Source: Isoetes taiwanensis
Taxonomy: Eukaryota; Streptophyta; Lycopodiopsida; Isoetales; Isoetaceae
DNA length: 64,000 nucleotides
Direction of reading: 5' to 3'
Assembly: GCA_021234155.1 (NCBI GenBank)
Contig: JAJEKV010000003.1
Coordinates: forward strand, 13,810,386 to 13,874,385
Below the pieces are notes generated by a model that saw nothing but the letters and a program-made list of their open reading frames with translations, was not told the origin of the DNA and did not search any database. Shown here piece after piece: positions 22,308 to 33,640 of the stretch. Each line of letters opens with the position of its first letter. The first letter of the stretch is position 1. The translations under genes were made by a program, and so were the position numbers.

Positions 22308-24861
22308 GATTATGGGCTCATTTACATGGTTATGAATTACATGGTTTACATGGTCACTACTTATTAATTTTTTCTTTTTCACTAACCACTGAATGAGTTT
22401 TCATTCTCAACGAATTTTAGGGTTAGAAAAACGCTGAGGGATGTGGCATGAACATGCTGAGACAGTATCCCAGACCTGCAATCATGCTTAGGTATGGCCG
22501 CCTTTTCTATCTTAGGTTGCTATCACGGCTTTGCATGGCTCTGCTGGATTCCTTCAAGGTTTACACCAAGAGGACATGACGGTAGTCAGGACTACCAGGC
22601 CTTCATACTAATCGGCCAAAGGCTTTCTTCTTATAACCATGGATGCTTCATTCTATTTCCTTCTTTGATCACAGCCAAGTCTGGCCGCCCTGCTCCTTGT
22701 ATGGGCAGAAAGAAAGGCGACCTGAATTTCGCCACTAGAAAGAGGATTCATGAGGAGAAAATGAAGAATGCCAAGAGGAAAAAGGTATATGAATTCCATA
22801 GCTCGGTGGTGAGCCCCAATCCCAGCAAACTTGCAAATGCCAATAGGGATACTGGCAACACAACTATGCCTGCACAAAAGATTGATACCCAGCAGCCTGT
22901 TTTTGATCCTGTACACAATTCTGGCCAAATAGCTCCACCTGTTGCCACTGATTTGCAGCCTACTGTGAGGAACATGGCAGACCATTCTAACACTAGGCGT
23001 ACTATTCAAGCTTCTATTTAGTTGAACAAGGAGGATTATGTTTCAAATACCACTCAACCAACTCAGGTTCAGTATTTGGTTTCTTATATTTCTTGCATCC
23101 TCTTCTTGTAAATGCCATTGATCTTCACTCCAGGTGAATGTATTTTGCTAACTTCTTTCCTCGCAAATGTAGTCTAGTTGTTAAATTAGCCCTATCATAA
23201 ATGCCTTTTTGGCTTGCTGGACTACTATTCTATGCTTCGGGCTAGATAATCTTCTTGTAGGATTGTTAAAATCAGAACTATATAATTATTTAACCATTGA
23301 ATAACATACTGAACTATGTTATTCAGTATTTGGTTTCTTATATTTCTTGCATCTACTTCCTGTAAATGCCATTAATCTTTACTCCAGGTGAATGGATCTT
23401 GCTAACTTCTTTCCTTACAAGTGTAGTCTATTTGTTAAATAAACCCTATCATAAATGATTGTTTGGCTTGATGGGCTACTATTCTATGCTTCGAGCTGGA
23501 TAATCTTCTTGTGGGATTGTTAAATCAGAACTATGTAATTTTTTAACCATTATGTGTTATTAGGCATAGTTTTGGAGCTTTTTTGAAGTATGCTACTGTT
23601 TTTGACCCTGTTACTGTTTGTACATCAAGCAGAGTGAAGGGGATGACCTAAGAGATCCCACGACATCTGCTACACATTTCATAGCGACCATACTAATGCT
23701 CGTTTTTTATTTGTTGGGTGCAGGTATCAGGATCTCTTACTCTTTGCATTGATGTTCCTAGGAATCTACTTCTGGAGCTTTCTTTCATTTTTTTGTGAAG
23801 ATTCTGTTGTAAGTCTTTAGGATACCACTGATAAATGGTGAGTATCCAAGTACAAGTTCTGGTTTTTTCAATATCTTTCTCTTTATGAGAATTACAAGAA
23901 TAACGGTTATGATTTAGTGGTAATTGTGTTACCTCATTTTGTTCTGCTGAACTTGACTTTAAGCAGTGATATTAAAACAAGATCTTGTCTTCTATTAATC
24001 TCGTTTGTCTATTTCTGTGAGATCTGATATTTAGTAGTAATATTATACAATATAGATTTTTCTCTTAAAACTAGTTGCATTTGTTCATGGTTTGCAATTT
24101 TTCCTTGTTTAATTGGGATAGTATCTTTTATTTCTTTTCCTTCTACTATCCATCTGATTATTGCTCTAAAGGGTTCATGTATTGATATTATATTACCATC
24201 TATATCATCTGAATATTGGATCAGGCCCAATATAATTTGGATATCATCTTCTATTTCATTTACTTTATCTGAATTTGGGTCTCAAAGGTCTCAAAGGTTT
24301 AGTTCTAATTTTTCATTATCTATAAATTGATGGTCCATATTCCTATATTTCCATTCTACAAATCATAATGTCTTATAGACCGTGACCAGAAATGTCCTAT
24401 GTACAAATAATTTTATTAACCAACCTTGGCTTAGGATTATTTTACACCGATAATTCTAAGGCTGCTAATTGATACTTATTTTTCTAAAATGAACTATAAG
24501 TATAATAGTCTTGTCTTTTGACATGACTAAAAGGTTTTTTATTCTGTTCTCAGTTTTCAGGTTATACTTGAGACCAAGGTTTGGTTAATTTCTTGGTGTA
24601 CTCTTTCTATATATATAACCGAGATTCTTCTTTTGACATATGTTTTTCTGATTATTTAGGACAAAACCACTCTTCCTGAAGATGTTGGTACCTACAACTA
24701 TTGGATTAAAGAACTTTTAGAGCTGGAATATGACAAATGTGGAGTGGACAGTCCAAATGTTGCTGTTCAGATGGTTCTGGCCTGCATAAAAAACAAGCAT
24801 ATCCATAATTATATCAAGTTCAGAGAATTCAATCTGGTTGAAAAGAAGTGGTCTTCGGTCT
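22308..24861 (+). repeat. Left 2.6-kb terminal direct repeat of the Penelope-like element
   Basis: Matches 28730-31316 apart from scattered substitutions and small indels. It includes the first open frame (22494-23021), AT-rich sequence, and the start of the main coding region after a TTATTTAG acceptor-like site near 24660. Confidence 0.85.
22494..23021 (+). CDS. Small basic ORF in the left terminal repeat (unknown function)
   Basis: An open frame of 175 codons. The part from the internal ATG at 22700 looks most protein-like: MGRKKGDLNFATRKRIHEEK, then a lysine-rich stretch (MKNAKRKK) and a low-complexity Asn/Thr/Pro/Gln tail. This suggests a small basic nucleic-acid-binding or linker protein, but no family is recognised. 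A second copy at 28863-29450 in the right repeat keeps the frame with only a few changes, so the frame has been conserved or the copies are young. Confidence 0.4.
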   Translation: MAAFSILGCYHGFAWLCWIPSRFTPRGHDGSQDYQAFILIGQRLSSYNHGCFILFPSLITAKSGRPAPCMGRKKGDLNFATRKRIHEEKMKNAKRKKVYEFHSSVVSPNPSKLANANRDTGNTTMPAQKIDTQQPVFDPVHNSGQIAPPVATDLQPTVRNMADHSNTRRTIQASI

Positions 24862-26205
24862 CATGCCTAGGCTTTAGTGGTTGGTTCAAGACCTTTCATC
24901 TTATCAAAAAAACCAACTATGACTTTGAAAAGTCATAGAATCTGCCATGAAGATGACACTGGGAAAAAGTTCATGGTTGGCCTCACTGCCATGGAAAAGG
25001 CTAATGATATCAAATACCTTACCTTTGAAATTGATGAGGTAATAGCTCCAGACGAATCGCATGAATGCCTTTTTACTGATAATGACCTCTCTGAAGCTGA
25101 TCTTTTGAGACTTCTTGACAAGGTGAATGACTATTTTCCCAATCAAGTGCAAAATATAGAGGATAGGGTCCCAAATCTTACTCTTGCAAATTCTACATGT
25201 TTTCCCATTATTACTGAACATGCTGTTGCATGTTTGTCTGCTGCCTATGATCATGTTTTGTGGAAAAGCCAGAATTTTGGAGCCTTGGCCCCATTGGACC
25301 TTGAGACTTAGCCTTTGCCGGAATTTCTGACAGTGAGGTCAACACTGCTAAAATCAAAGCCCTGAAACTAGAAAAGTACTTCATCATGGAAAAAATGGAG
25401 GTACCATTTGATATCACCTTTTTTTATCAAACTTGTACTAAAAATACTGGACTGTTTGTTAGTCAAAAGGGTAACATGGCTTATCCTAATGAAGATCGAC
25501 GGGACTTCTACCTAAAAAGGGTTTGGAGGACACATTGCCCGTACTTCAAGTGCAAGTGCAAGTGCGAGAAGAAGAAAAAAGATAAGAAAAATGATAAGAA
25601 AAATGACTGCCCGAGTGGCATCATTTGGTTTGACCAAGGAGTCTAGTACCTGCTCAATCACATGGAGGTCATTTACCCAGGAACAACTCCAATGGCAAAA
25701 ATGGTCATTATGCCAAAGCTGCTGAACAAGACTATGAAATCTGCTGTGCTATCCTTCATATCTTATCTTGAAGTTAGAAGGGTACTACTGGAAATGGCCA
25801 TGGTGTATGCCGAGAAACCTCAAACGAACCTCAAAATGATGTTTGGTAACAACAAGCTCTCGGAAGTTGCTGAAATCCATCAGACCTACTTCCTTTATGA
25901 AAAATCTACCTTCCAATAGACGACCTTCTTATTCTGTACCTAGCAAACCTTTATCTACTGGCAGCTGGAAACCTACTACACCTTTCATTCCAAAAATGCC
26001 ACCTAGAGTGACCACTGACCCAAGGGCTCCTCTCCCTATGGTTGGCTGCAATTATGAACAGAAAACTGATGTGAGCACTAGTCATGGCAACTTTGATCAC
26101 TCTGTCATCAATCTGGATGACCACTCTGTTACAAAAGGTGGGAATAAGGTCATATCCCTGGAAGACTGCTCACAAGTTCAACTCACTTATCCCGAGGAAA
26201 CCTAG
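24661..26205 (+). pseudogene. N-terminal coding region of the Penelope-like element, frame-broken
   Basis: Successive open pieces in changing frames: 24661-24938 (DKTTLPEDVGTYNYWIKELL), 24920-25311 (KYLTFEIDEVIAPDESHECL; LLRLLDKVNDYFPNQVQNIE), 25386-25646 (a Cys/Lys cluster, CKCKCEKKKKDKK, and a CPSGIIWFD word) and 25662-26205. Residues are those expected for a large N-terminal region ahead of the reverse transcriptase, but I recognise no domain. A donor-like GTAAGT follows 26205 and an acceptor-like GTAG precedes 26439, so an intron of about 230 bp is possible. Several stops and frameshifts rule out an intact product. Confidence 0.55.
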
Positions 26206-26588
26206 TAAGTTCTATCTTTGATTGCACTTTATATTTGCTTTTACAAAGTATATGGTTTGTATTATGACTTTATACCTCTCCAACTCTGATATGCCTGAGA
26301 GCTATATCAACTTTAAACAGACTACATCTTTTAAACGGCTTTAATTAGTCCACTTACAACTCAAAGGTACTTCTGCCAAAATATTTTTAGTTAATTTCGA
26401 TTTTTGTTTTTTATACTAATGGTTGGTAGTTATGTAGGAGCCTTCTTCCATTTCTAGATCCATCTCTAGAGACTGTAAGAGGAGGAAGCATTTGGTTACA
26501 TCCAAACAGAAAGAGAACTCCAAAATAGTCCATTTCACTTTTCTTTCCAAAGTTTTGGACAGATTCAACATCAAAGCCATTTTCTCCA

Positions 26589-28463
26589 ATGTCCTTAGTA
26601 CTTCAGCAAAAAGGTACAGATCTTGTGAATAACACAATTTTCTCATGGCGATACATCGAGCAAATTCGACAGAAAGTCTATAAACCTGCTTCGATATTTT
26701 CGTTAGGCATTGCTGGCAAATGCCCGTGCAGTAACCCGAATATCAGCAAGTTCATTGACCCTCTGATTGGTCATGTACGAAGTACAGACCTAGAAATCAT
26801 CCACTCTCCTAAACTAAGGAAGGCATTTGCTAATGGCCTGAATCACATCCCGGATGATCCTTTTAACATTCAGGATTTTATGGAAGAATGTACAGATTTA
26901 TGCAAACAATTCTTCCAGGTACACTACTTTGATCTTTTGGATGTTTCCAGAGGTGGACAAAGAAAATATTACTGATCTGGTATTGAGATTCTGCCATTTT
27001 GAAATGGTGCACTATAAAAGAAATTTGCCCTCCAAGAGATTCCTGTGGAAAGACTTGGAGGTTACAAAAAATCTGAACTGGCTAGTCCAGAACTTTTATA
27101 TCTCAGGGCTTGATAAAGCCACTAATAATGACTCCTTTGTCTGCCAAAAACATATAAAAGAGATGACTTTGACTAGACTTAGTAGCTCCGATTTTGAAAA
27201 GATCAATTGTTCAGTTGAAACAGTTAAAATGCTTTGTCTTACTGAAATTCAAGGGTTTAATTGCGGAGTCAGCTCCAATAGGCTCCCATATCTTATGGTC
27301 ATTTACAAGGCTCATAAACAAGAATACAGGTGGTTGACTAATGCTCACAACACCATTTACTCAGAAATTTCAGATTTGACTACCCTTATTCTGAATGACT
27401 TCATTAGTATTTGGCCCAATATCTGCCACAGGCAAACTGCTGAAATCAGGTTATGGAACAAGAACATCAATGCATGCTGGCTCATAAACTCGTCCATTGA
27501 TGTCATTCTAAACCTGACACTAAAAATTCATGACGTCCTTGCTGCAGATATCATGAAATGCTATGAGAATATACCTCTAAATGGTGAAGATGGCATTGTA
27601 AACATTATAAATGAAATAACTGACCCTGTCTGGGACTATAGGATGAAGGTTGAGAGATGCTTCACCTCATGATCAATTCCAAAACAGGGACCATGACCGT
27701 GAAATGGTTCAAATCCCTAAAGAATGATCTATTGAATGCAGGATGGCGATGTCTGCATAGGAGTGAATTCCAAAAAATTTAATGCCTGTTTGCTGAATAA
27801 TTGTTTTTTGCAATGGTCCTCGGAAATATGGAGACAGTGCAAGGGTATCCCTATGGGATTTGCTTCTAGTCCCGCCTGGTGCAACCTGTATTTAGCCTGG
27901 TATGAACTGAATTTCATTCTCAAGCTAGCTAGAAATGGCAGAATCAAAGATGTTGCTAGGTTTCAATATGCCTCAAGGTATATTGATGATTTAAGTATCA
28001 TTAATGGAGGTGACCTGCAGGAATTTTTTTCAAAAGATTCTAAGATTACCATTTACAACATGGAGCATCTCTCCATTAAGGATGAAACTTCATATTGTCA
28101 AGCTTTGGATGGGACAAACAATTTTGGCTTCAAGGTCAACTTCCTTAATCTATCCATAATGACTACTGACGCGGAAAGTTTTCCATCAGCAGATTTGACA
28201 AAAGAAACAAACTTCCTTTTGAAGTCTACAAATTCATTAAAGCTGAAAGATGTAGGCCTTATGGGCAAGCCTTAAAAGTCATCATCTCGCGGGTTTTACC
28301 ATATGTCTATGCTCATTCTTGCCCTTTTTCTGCTGCTAAGGATATTAAGGGGCTTATTGATACATTCTGCATCAATGGATTTGGCCAAAAAGACATGATC
28401 AAATATGTGACGACAACCTTACAGAAAAGCCAGTTTCCTGGACTGTTATATGGATATGATTAA
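26589..28463 (+). pseudogene. Penelope-like reverse transcriptase, frame-broken
   Basis: The upstream motif LRKAFANGLNHIPDDPF (26812-26862) matches the 'GLNxxP' element that precedes Penelope-type RT domains. Next come LPYLMVIYKAHKQEYRWLT and NTIYSEISDL (motifs 1-2), ADIMKCYENIPL (catalytic Asp motif) up to 27672. After a frame change come KGIPMGFASSPAWCNLYLAW and RYIDDLSIINGG (27736-28275), the template-grip and catalytic YIDD motifs. A further frame change near 28210 continues as CRPYGQALKVIISRVLPYVY to a stop near 28463. The IPMG..P...N / RYIDD combination points to the Penelope-like group rather than LINE, Copia or Gypsy enzymes. At least three frame disruptions make it inactive. Confidence 0.7.
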
Positions 28464-28729
28464 TATTCTGGTAAGATCTTTGTATACTTGAGTAGCATAG
28501 GTTAATATGCATAGTGAGGGTAAGGCCTGCTGGTTGCAGCAGGATCCTAGTCTCCTTGCTGCAACTGTTTTAGTTCTAGGTCTTTTGCCTTAGAACTACA
28601 TCTTCAATTTTGTACAGGCCCCCTGATCTACGACTGGAGGCAGGGTTCTTTTATTAAAGGTATGTTTTGTCTACTAATTCAGAATGACGTCTTCACTATA
28701 CCAATCTGACAACATAAGTCTTGACAAAT

Positions 28730-31316
28730 GATTATGGGCTCATTTACATGGTTATGAATTACATGGTTTACATGGTCACTACTTTTTAATTTTTTCTTTT
28801 TCACTAACCACTGAATGAGTTTTCATTCTCCAGCGAATTTTAGGGTTAGAAAACGCTGAGGGATGTGGCATGAACATGCTGAGACAGTATCCTCAAGGCC
28901 AGACCTGCAATCATGCTTAGGTATGGTCGCCTTTTCTATCTTAGGTTGCTATCACGACTTTGCATGGCTCTGCTGGATTCCTTCAAGGTTTACACCAAGA
29001 GGACATGACGATAGTAAGGACTACCAGGCCTTCATACTAATCGGCCAGAGGCTTTCTTCTTATAACCATGGATGCTTCATTCTATTTCCTTCTTTGATCA
29101 CAACCAAGTCTGGCCGCCCTGCTCCTTGTATGGGCAGAAAGAAAGGCGACCTGAATTTTGCCACTAGAAAGAGGATTCAGGAGGAGAAAATGAAGAATGC
29201 CAAGAGGAAAAAGGTGTACGAATTCCATAGCTCGGTGGTGAGCCCCAATCCCAGCAAACTTGCAAATGCCAATAGGGATACTGGCAACACAACTATGCTT
29301 GCACAAAAGATTGATACCCAGCAGCCTGTTCTTGATCCTGTACACAATTCTGGCCAAATAGCTCCACCTGTTGCCACTGATTTGCAGCCTACTGTGAGGA
29401 ACATGTCAGACCATTCTAACACTAGGCCTACTATTCAAGCTTCTATTTAGTTGAACAAGGAGGATTATATTTCAAATACCACTCAACCAACTCAGGTTCA
29501 GTATTTGGTTTCTTATATTTCTTGCATCCTCTTCTTCTAAATGCCATTGATCTTCGCTCCAGGTGAATGTATCTTGCTAACTTTTTTCCTCTCAAATGTA
29601 GTCTAGTTATTAAATTAGCACTATCATAAATGCCTTTTTGGCTTGCTGGACTACTATTCTATGCTTCGGGCTGGATAATCTTCTTGTAGGATTGTTAAAA
29701 TCAGAACTATATAATTATTTAACCATTGAATAACATACTGAACTATGTTATTCAGTATTTGGTTTCTTATATTTCTTGCATCTACTTCCTGTAAATGCCA
29801 TTAATCTTTACTCCAGGTGAATGGATCTTGCTAACTTCTTTCCTTACAAGTGTAGTCTATTTGTTAAATAAACCCTATCATAAATGATTGTTTGGCTTGA
29901 TGGGCTACTATTCTATGCTTCGAGCTGGATAATCTTCTTGTGGGATTGTTAAATCAGAACTATGTAATTTTTTAAACCATTATGTGTTATTAGGCATAGT
30001 TTTGGAGCTTTTTTGAAGTATGCTACTGTTTTTGACCCTGTTACTGTTTGTACATCAAGAAGAGTGAAGGGGATGACCTAAGAGATCCCACGACATCTGC
30101 TACCCATTTCATGGCGACCATACTAATGCTCTTTTTTTATTTGTTGGTTGCAGGTATCAGGATCTCTTACTCTTTGCATTGATGTTCCTAGTAATCTACT
30201 TCTCGAGCTTTCTTTCATTTTTCTGTGAAGATTCTGTTGTAAGTCTTTAGGATACCATTGATAAATGGTGAGTATCCAAGTACAAGTTCTGGTTTTTTCA
30301 ATATCTTTCTCTTTATGAGAATTACAAGAATAACGGTTATGATTTAGTGGTAATTGTATTACCTAATTTTGTTCTGCTGAACTTGACTTTAAGCAGTGAT
30401 ATTAAAACAAGATCTTGTCTTCTATTAATCTCGTTTGTCTATTTCTGTGAGATCTGATATTTAGCAGTAATATTATACAATACAGATTTTTCTCTTAAAA
30501 CTAGTTGCATTTGTTCATGGTTTGCAATTTTTCCTTGTCTAATTGGGATAGTATCTTTTATTTCTTTTCCTTCTACTATATATCTGATTATTGCTCTAAA
30601 GGGCTCATGTATTGATATTATATTACCATCTATATCATCTGAATATTGGATCAAGCCCAATATAATTTGGATATCATCTTCTATTTCCTATTCTATTCTA
30701 TTCTATTCTATTTCATTTACTTTATCTGAATTTGGGTCTCAAAGGTCTCAAAGGTTTAGTTCTAATTTTTCATTATCTATAAATTGATGGCTCCATATTC
30801 CTATATTTCCATTCTACAAATCATAATGTCTTATAGACCGTGACCAGAAATGTCTTATGTACAAATAATTTTATTAACCAACCTTGGCTTAGGATTATTT
30901 TACACCGATAATTTCTAAGGCTGCTAATTGATACTTATTTTTCTAAAATGAACTATAAGTATAATAGTCTTGTCTTTTGACATGACTAAAAGGTTTTTTA
31001 TTATGTTCTCAGTTTTCAGGTTATACTTGAGACCAAGGTTTGGTTAATTTCTTGGTGTACTCTTTCTATATATATAACCGAGATTCTTCTTTTGACATAT
31101 GTTTTTCTGATTATTTAGGACAAAACCACTCTTCCTGAAGATGTTGGTACCTACAACTATTGGATTAAAGAACTTTTAGAGCTGGAATATGACAAATGTG
31201 GAGTGGACAGTCCATTGCTGTTCAGACGGTTCTGGCCTGCATAAAAAACAAGCATATCCATGATTATATCAAGTTCAGAGAATTCAATCTGGTTGAAAAG
31301 AAGTGGTCTCCGGTCT
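28730..31316 (+). repeat. Right 2.6-kb terminal direct repeat, truncated second unit
   Basis: Begins at the same word as 22308 and ends at CGGTCT (31311-31316), where similarity to the left unit (24861) stops. It contains an expanded (TTCTA)n microsatellite at about 30685-30712 that is absent from the left copy, which accounts for part of the 33-bp length difference. Confidence 0.85.
28863..29450 (+). CDS. Second copy of the small basic ORF (unknown function)
   Basis: A frame of 195 codons, homologous to 22494-23021 with few substitutions. It extends further upstream because a CTCAAGG stretch keeps the frame open. The basic core (MGRKKGDLNFATRKRIQEEK) and the Asn/Pro/Gln-rich tail are kept. 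Function unknown. Confidence 0.4.
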   Translation: MWHEHAETVSSRPDLQSCLGMVAFSILGCYHDFAWLCWIPSRFTPRGHDDSKDYQAFILIGQRLSSYNHGCFILFPSLITTKSGRPAPCMGRKKGDLNFATRKRIQEEKMKNAKRKKVYEFHSSVVSPNPSKLANANRDTGNTTMLAQKIDTQQPVLDPVHNSGQIAPPVATDLQPTVRNMSDHSNTRPTIQASI

Positions 31317-31474
31317 TTTGAAATATGCTACTATAAGATTTCCTGTAGAAGGCGTGGGACGAAGAGGTAGAGTTTACTCCTGTAGTACTCCTCCTTGAAG
31401 ATTGAAGCATTGTACTTTGTACTTTTTATATATAATACAAAAATTCTCCTTGCCTTCAAAAAAAAAAAAAAAAA
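31317..31474 (+). other. Poly(A)-tailed segment abutting the element
   Basis: After similarity to the terminal repeat ends, 141 bp of unrelated sequence lead to an AATACA signal-like word near 31433 and a run of 17 A at 31458-31474. It could be the polyadenylated 3' end of a transcript co-inserted with the element, or a separate retro-insert. Confidence 0.4.
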
Positions 31475-31479
31475 GGGAA

Positions 31480-32260
31480 TGACACCTCCGTGCCCTTCAC
31501 ACAGACACTTGCCCACAAGTGGTTCAAGTCAAATGGTCTTTCCATGGTGATTGAGTTGCCATGGGAGGGGAATTTTCCATATTTATAATGATGGGGGCAT
31601 CATATAGATTTGGGGAGCGTCACATATACTGGCTTTTTGAGCACCCTTTGCCAGAAGGTCCTGGGATTATGGCCCAGAAGGAAGAACATTTCCTGCTGAT
31701 GAGCCACGATGTATTTGGCCTTCTTAGCCTTAAGAAGAAGGCGGTGTTGTCTAACGCGTGTGGGGGTAGAGCAGGGTCTGTGATCTAGCGGAGCCCCCAC
31801 TTGTGTTCCTTGCACTCCGCATCAAACCAACGATTATGCGGAAGGTCATGGCCCACGTGGTCCTTTGGGGATGGCTTCTCCAAAAGCACCTTGCTGTCGC
31901 CGCCCCAAGGACATCAATCAGCCCGTCATCCTATTGGTCTAGTGTTGGGGATTGCAAGATGTCTGCCAAATCATCTGTGAGCATTTGGGCGTAAGCCTCT
32001 GTGTGTCAACTGAAGCACGCAAGGGGGTGCTGCATAGGAGGTTGGGACAATCTTCCAAGCTAGTTGCAAGTAGAGTGGTAGGTGGTCTGAGTCCACATCC
32101 TCATCTCTCTCCCACTCGAAAATGCTTGACAACATGCATATCCTGTTCTGCCACCAATACATAGTCCACCACACTAGATCCGCCCCTCCTGGTTCTCCTA
32201 CCTGCAAATGTGTTGAGCCTATATTGACGCATGTCTGTAAGTGCAACTTAAGCAGACTTG
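31480..32260 (-). mobile_element. LINE fragment: end of endonuclease domain and start of RT region
   Basis: On the minus strand, 32240-32000 reads NTFAGRRTR, GGSSVVDYVLVAEQDMHVV and DVDSDHLPLYLQLAW. The VVDYVL...SDHLPL pair is the C-terminal signature of APE-type LINE endonucleases, including the catalytic His of SDH. Further downstream (31780-31610) HRLLLKAKKAKYIVAHQQEM and NPRTFWQRVLKK match the linker before the LINE reverse transcriptase. Frames are broken and both ends are missing. Confidence 0.65.
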
Positions 32261-33060
32261 CCTATAAAGAAATCTAGGCAACTGTAATTTTGTAAGCAAT
32301 GTAATTTTGTATCCATTAAATATGTAATGATAAAACAATGGCAATGTGTTTGATTCGTAAATTGTTTAGCAGTTTAACAACAATTATTTAGCAATGATTT
32401 GATTCTTAAATGCGGTGCAAGTTATAAATATGATTGTGTTAGAATGTGATGGCGGTGCTCTAAGCGGCACCACCAACAAGATAAAAATAAAAAAATTATC
32501 TAAAAAGTCACATTTGATTAAAGTGATTCTCATGTCATTCCCACCTTTTTTTTTTTGCACTCGGTTAAATTGACCTAAAAGAACGTGTGAAACTTTTGAA
32601 ATGCCTTTAATTTGCTTTAGAAGAGGCCTTTTTTCTTGTGGGGAAAAAAAGAACCAAGAAAAATTATATGGTCTCCTCTTTGCGGTTAGCGAGTCGAGAA
32701 GATAAAAAGCATAGCAAAAACCAACAAAAATGCTTTCTTTCTGGAAATAAAGTGCTAATATGCACTGAATTTTCATTCATAAATAATTTCATTACATTGT
32801 ATTTTACAGTGGTCGAAGAGACCACGGTGGTCGTGTTGTCATAATGAGTACACCCTTTTCGCGCATGGACCATTTAATAAGAACAAGGTCTGGAGCCCCC
32901 GTCGACCTATTCCAAGCCACGAGAGGAGCTTGAAGACAATAAAGAACTGTACGAGGAGGTGCTTCATTGGCCACGATCAGGCTTGTCCAACTAATTTTAC
33001 CACCCTCCTCTCATCTCCTTTCATCAATGAACGGGTCTTCCTATTGCTCCTGAGCATGTA
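32261..33060. other. Gene-poor interval
   Basis: No gene. A half-site of palindrome P (GCGAGTCGAGAA) lies at about 32687-32700. The sequence at 32218-32290 (TATTGACGCATG..TAAGCAGACTTGCCTATAAAGAAA) belongs to a dispersed repeat also seen at 36110 and 37590. Confidence 0.45.
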
Positions 33061-33640
33061 ATTTGGTCGAGAGAAGGATTGCAGCACACATAATCAAGTT
33101 AATCAAGAAAGGCAGCTCAGAGTGAAAATCGCAGGTCAGAGGTCCTCTCTCGACTCCCGAGTCGAGAAAGGCAGCTCAAAAAAAAAAAAAAAAAAAAAAA
33201 AGCAGTTCTGAGGCCCTTCAAAGTGAAAAACGCAGGTCTGAGGCTCTTTCTTGACAGAGTGAAAAAAGCAATTTTGAGGCCCTTCAAATTGAAAAACGTA
33301 GGTCTGAAGCCTTTTCTCGAATAGCTCAAAGTAAAAAAGACAATTTTGAATTCAAAGTGAAAAATGCAGGTCTGAGGCCCTTTCTCGATTCGCGAGTCGA
33401 GAAACGCAGCTCAAAGTAAAAAACACAGTTCTGAGCCCTTCAAAGTGAAAAACACAGGTCTAAAGGCCTTTGCTTAGAGTGAAAAATGCAGTTTTAAAGG
33501 CTTTCTCAATTCATAAATCGAAAAAGATAGCTCAAAGTGAAAAAGGCAGGCCTGAAGGCCTTTCTCGACTTGCAAGTCGAGAAAGGCTGCTTAGAGTGAA
33601 AAATACAGGTTTGAGGTGTAAAAAAATGCAGGTTCGAGAA
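33061..33640. repeat. Tandem array of palindrome-P-bearing units
   Basis: Degenerate units of about 35-60 bp built from AAAGTGAAAAACGCAGGTC, TGAGGCCCTTT, the palindrome TCTCGACTCG/CGAGTCGAGA, and AAACGCAGCTCA. Palindromes of varying quality lie near 33147-33168, 33381-33403 and 33559-33588; decayed ones lie near 33247, 33303 and 33502. The 33559-33588 copy is a perfect 30-nt palindrome. An A-run lies at 33177-33200. Confidence 0.85.

Larger units (their letters stand above)
22308..31316 (+). mobile_element. Penelope-like reverse-transcriptase element with 2.6-kb direct terminal repeats
   Basis: Two directly repeated blocks, 22308-24861 and 28730-31316, begin with the same word (GATTATGGGCTCATTTACATGG) and stay nearly identical to GTGGTCT.CGGTCT. 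They flank a unique 3.9-kb region that encodes a reverse transcriptase. The layout (a full unit followed in tandem by the 5' part of a second unit) resembles the pseudo-LTR arrangement known for Penelope-like elements and differs from true LTRs: no TG..CA ends, no tRNA primer site and no integrase were found. All larger frames contain stops or frameshifts, so the copy is dead, but the high identity between the blocks implies fairly recent insertion. No GIY-YIG endonuclease was recognised. Confidence 0.65.

Noticed and set aside
28730..31316. The repeat as a true LTR
   Set aside because: No TG..CA ends, no primer-binding site next to the left copy, no integrase, and the RT type is not that of LTR elements.
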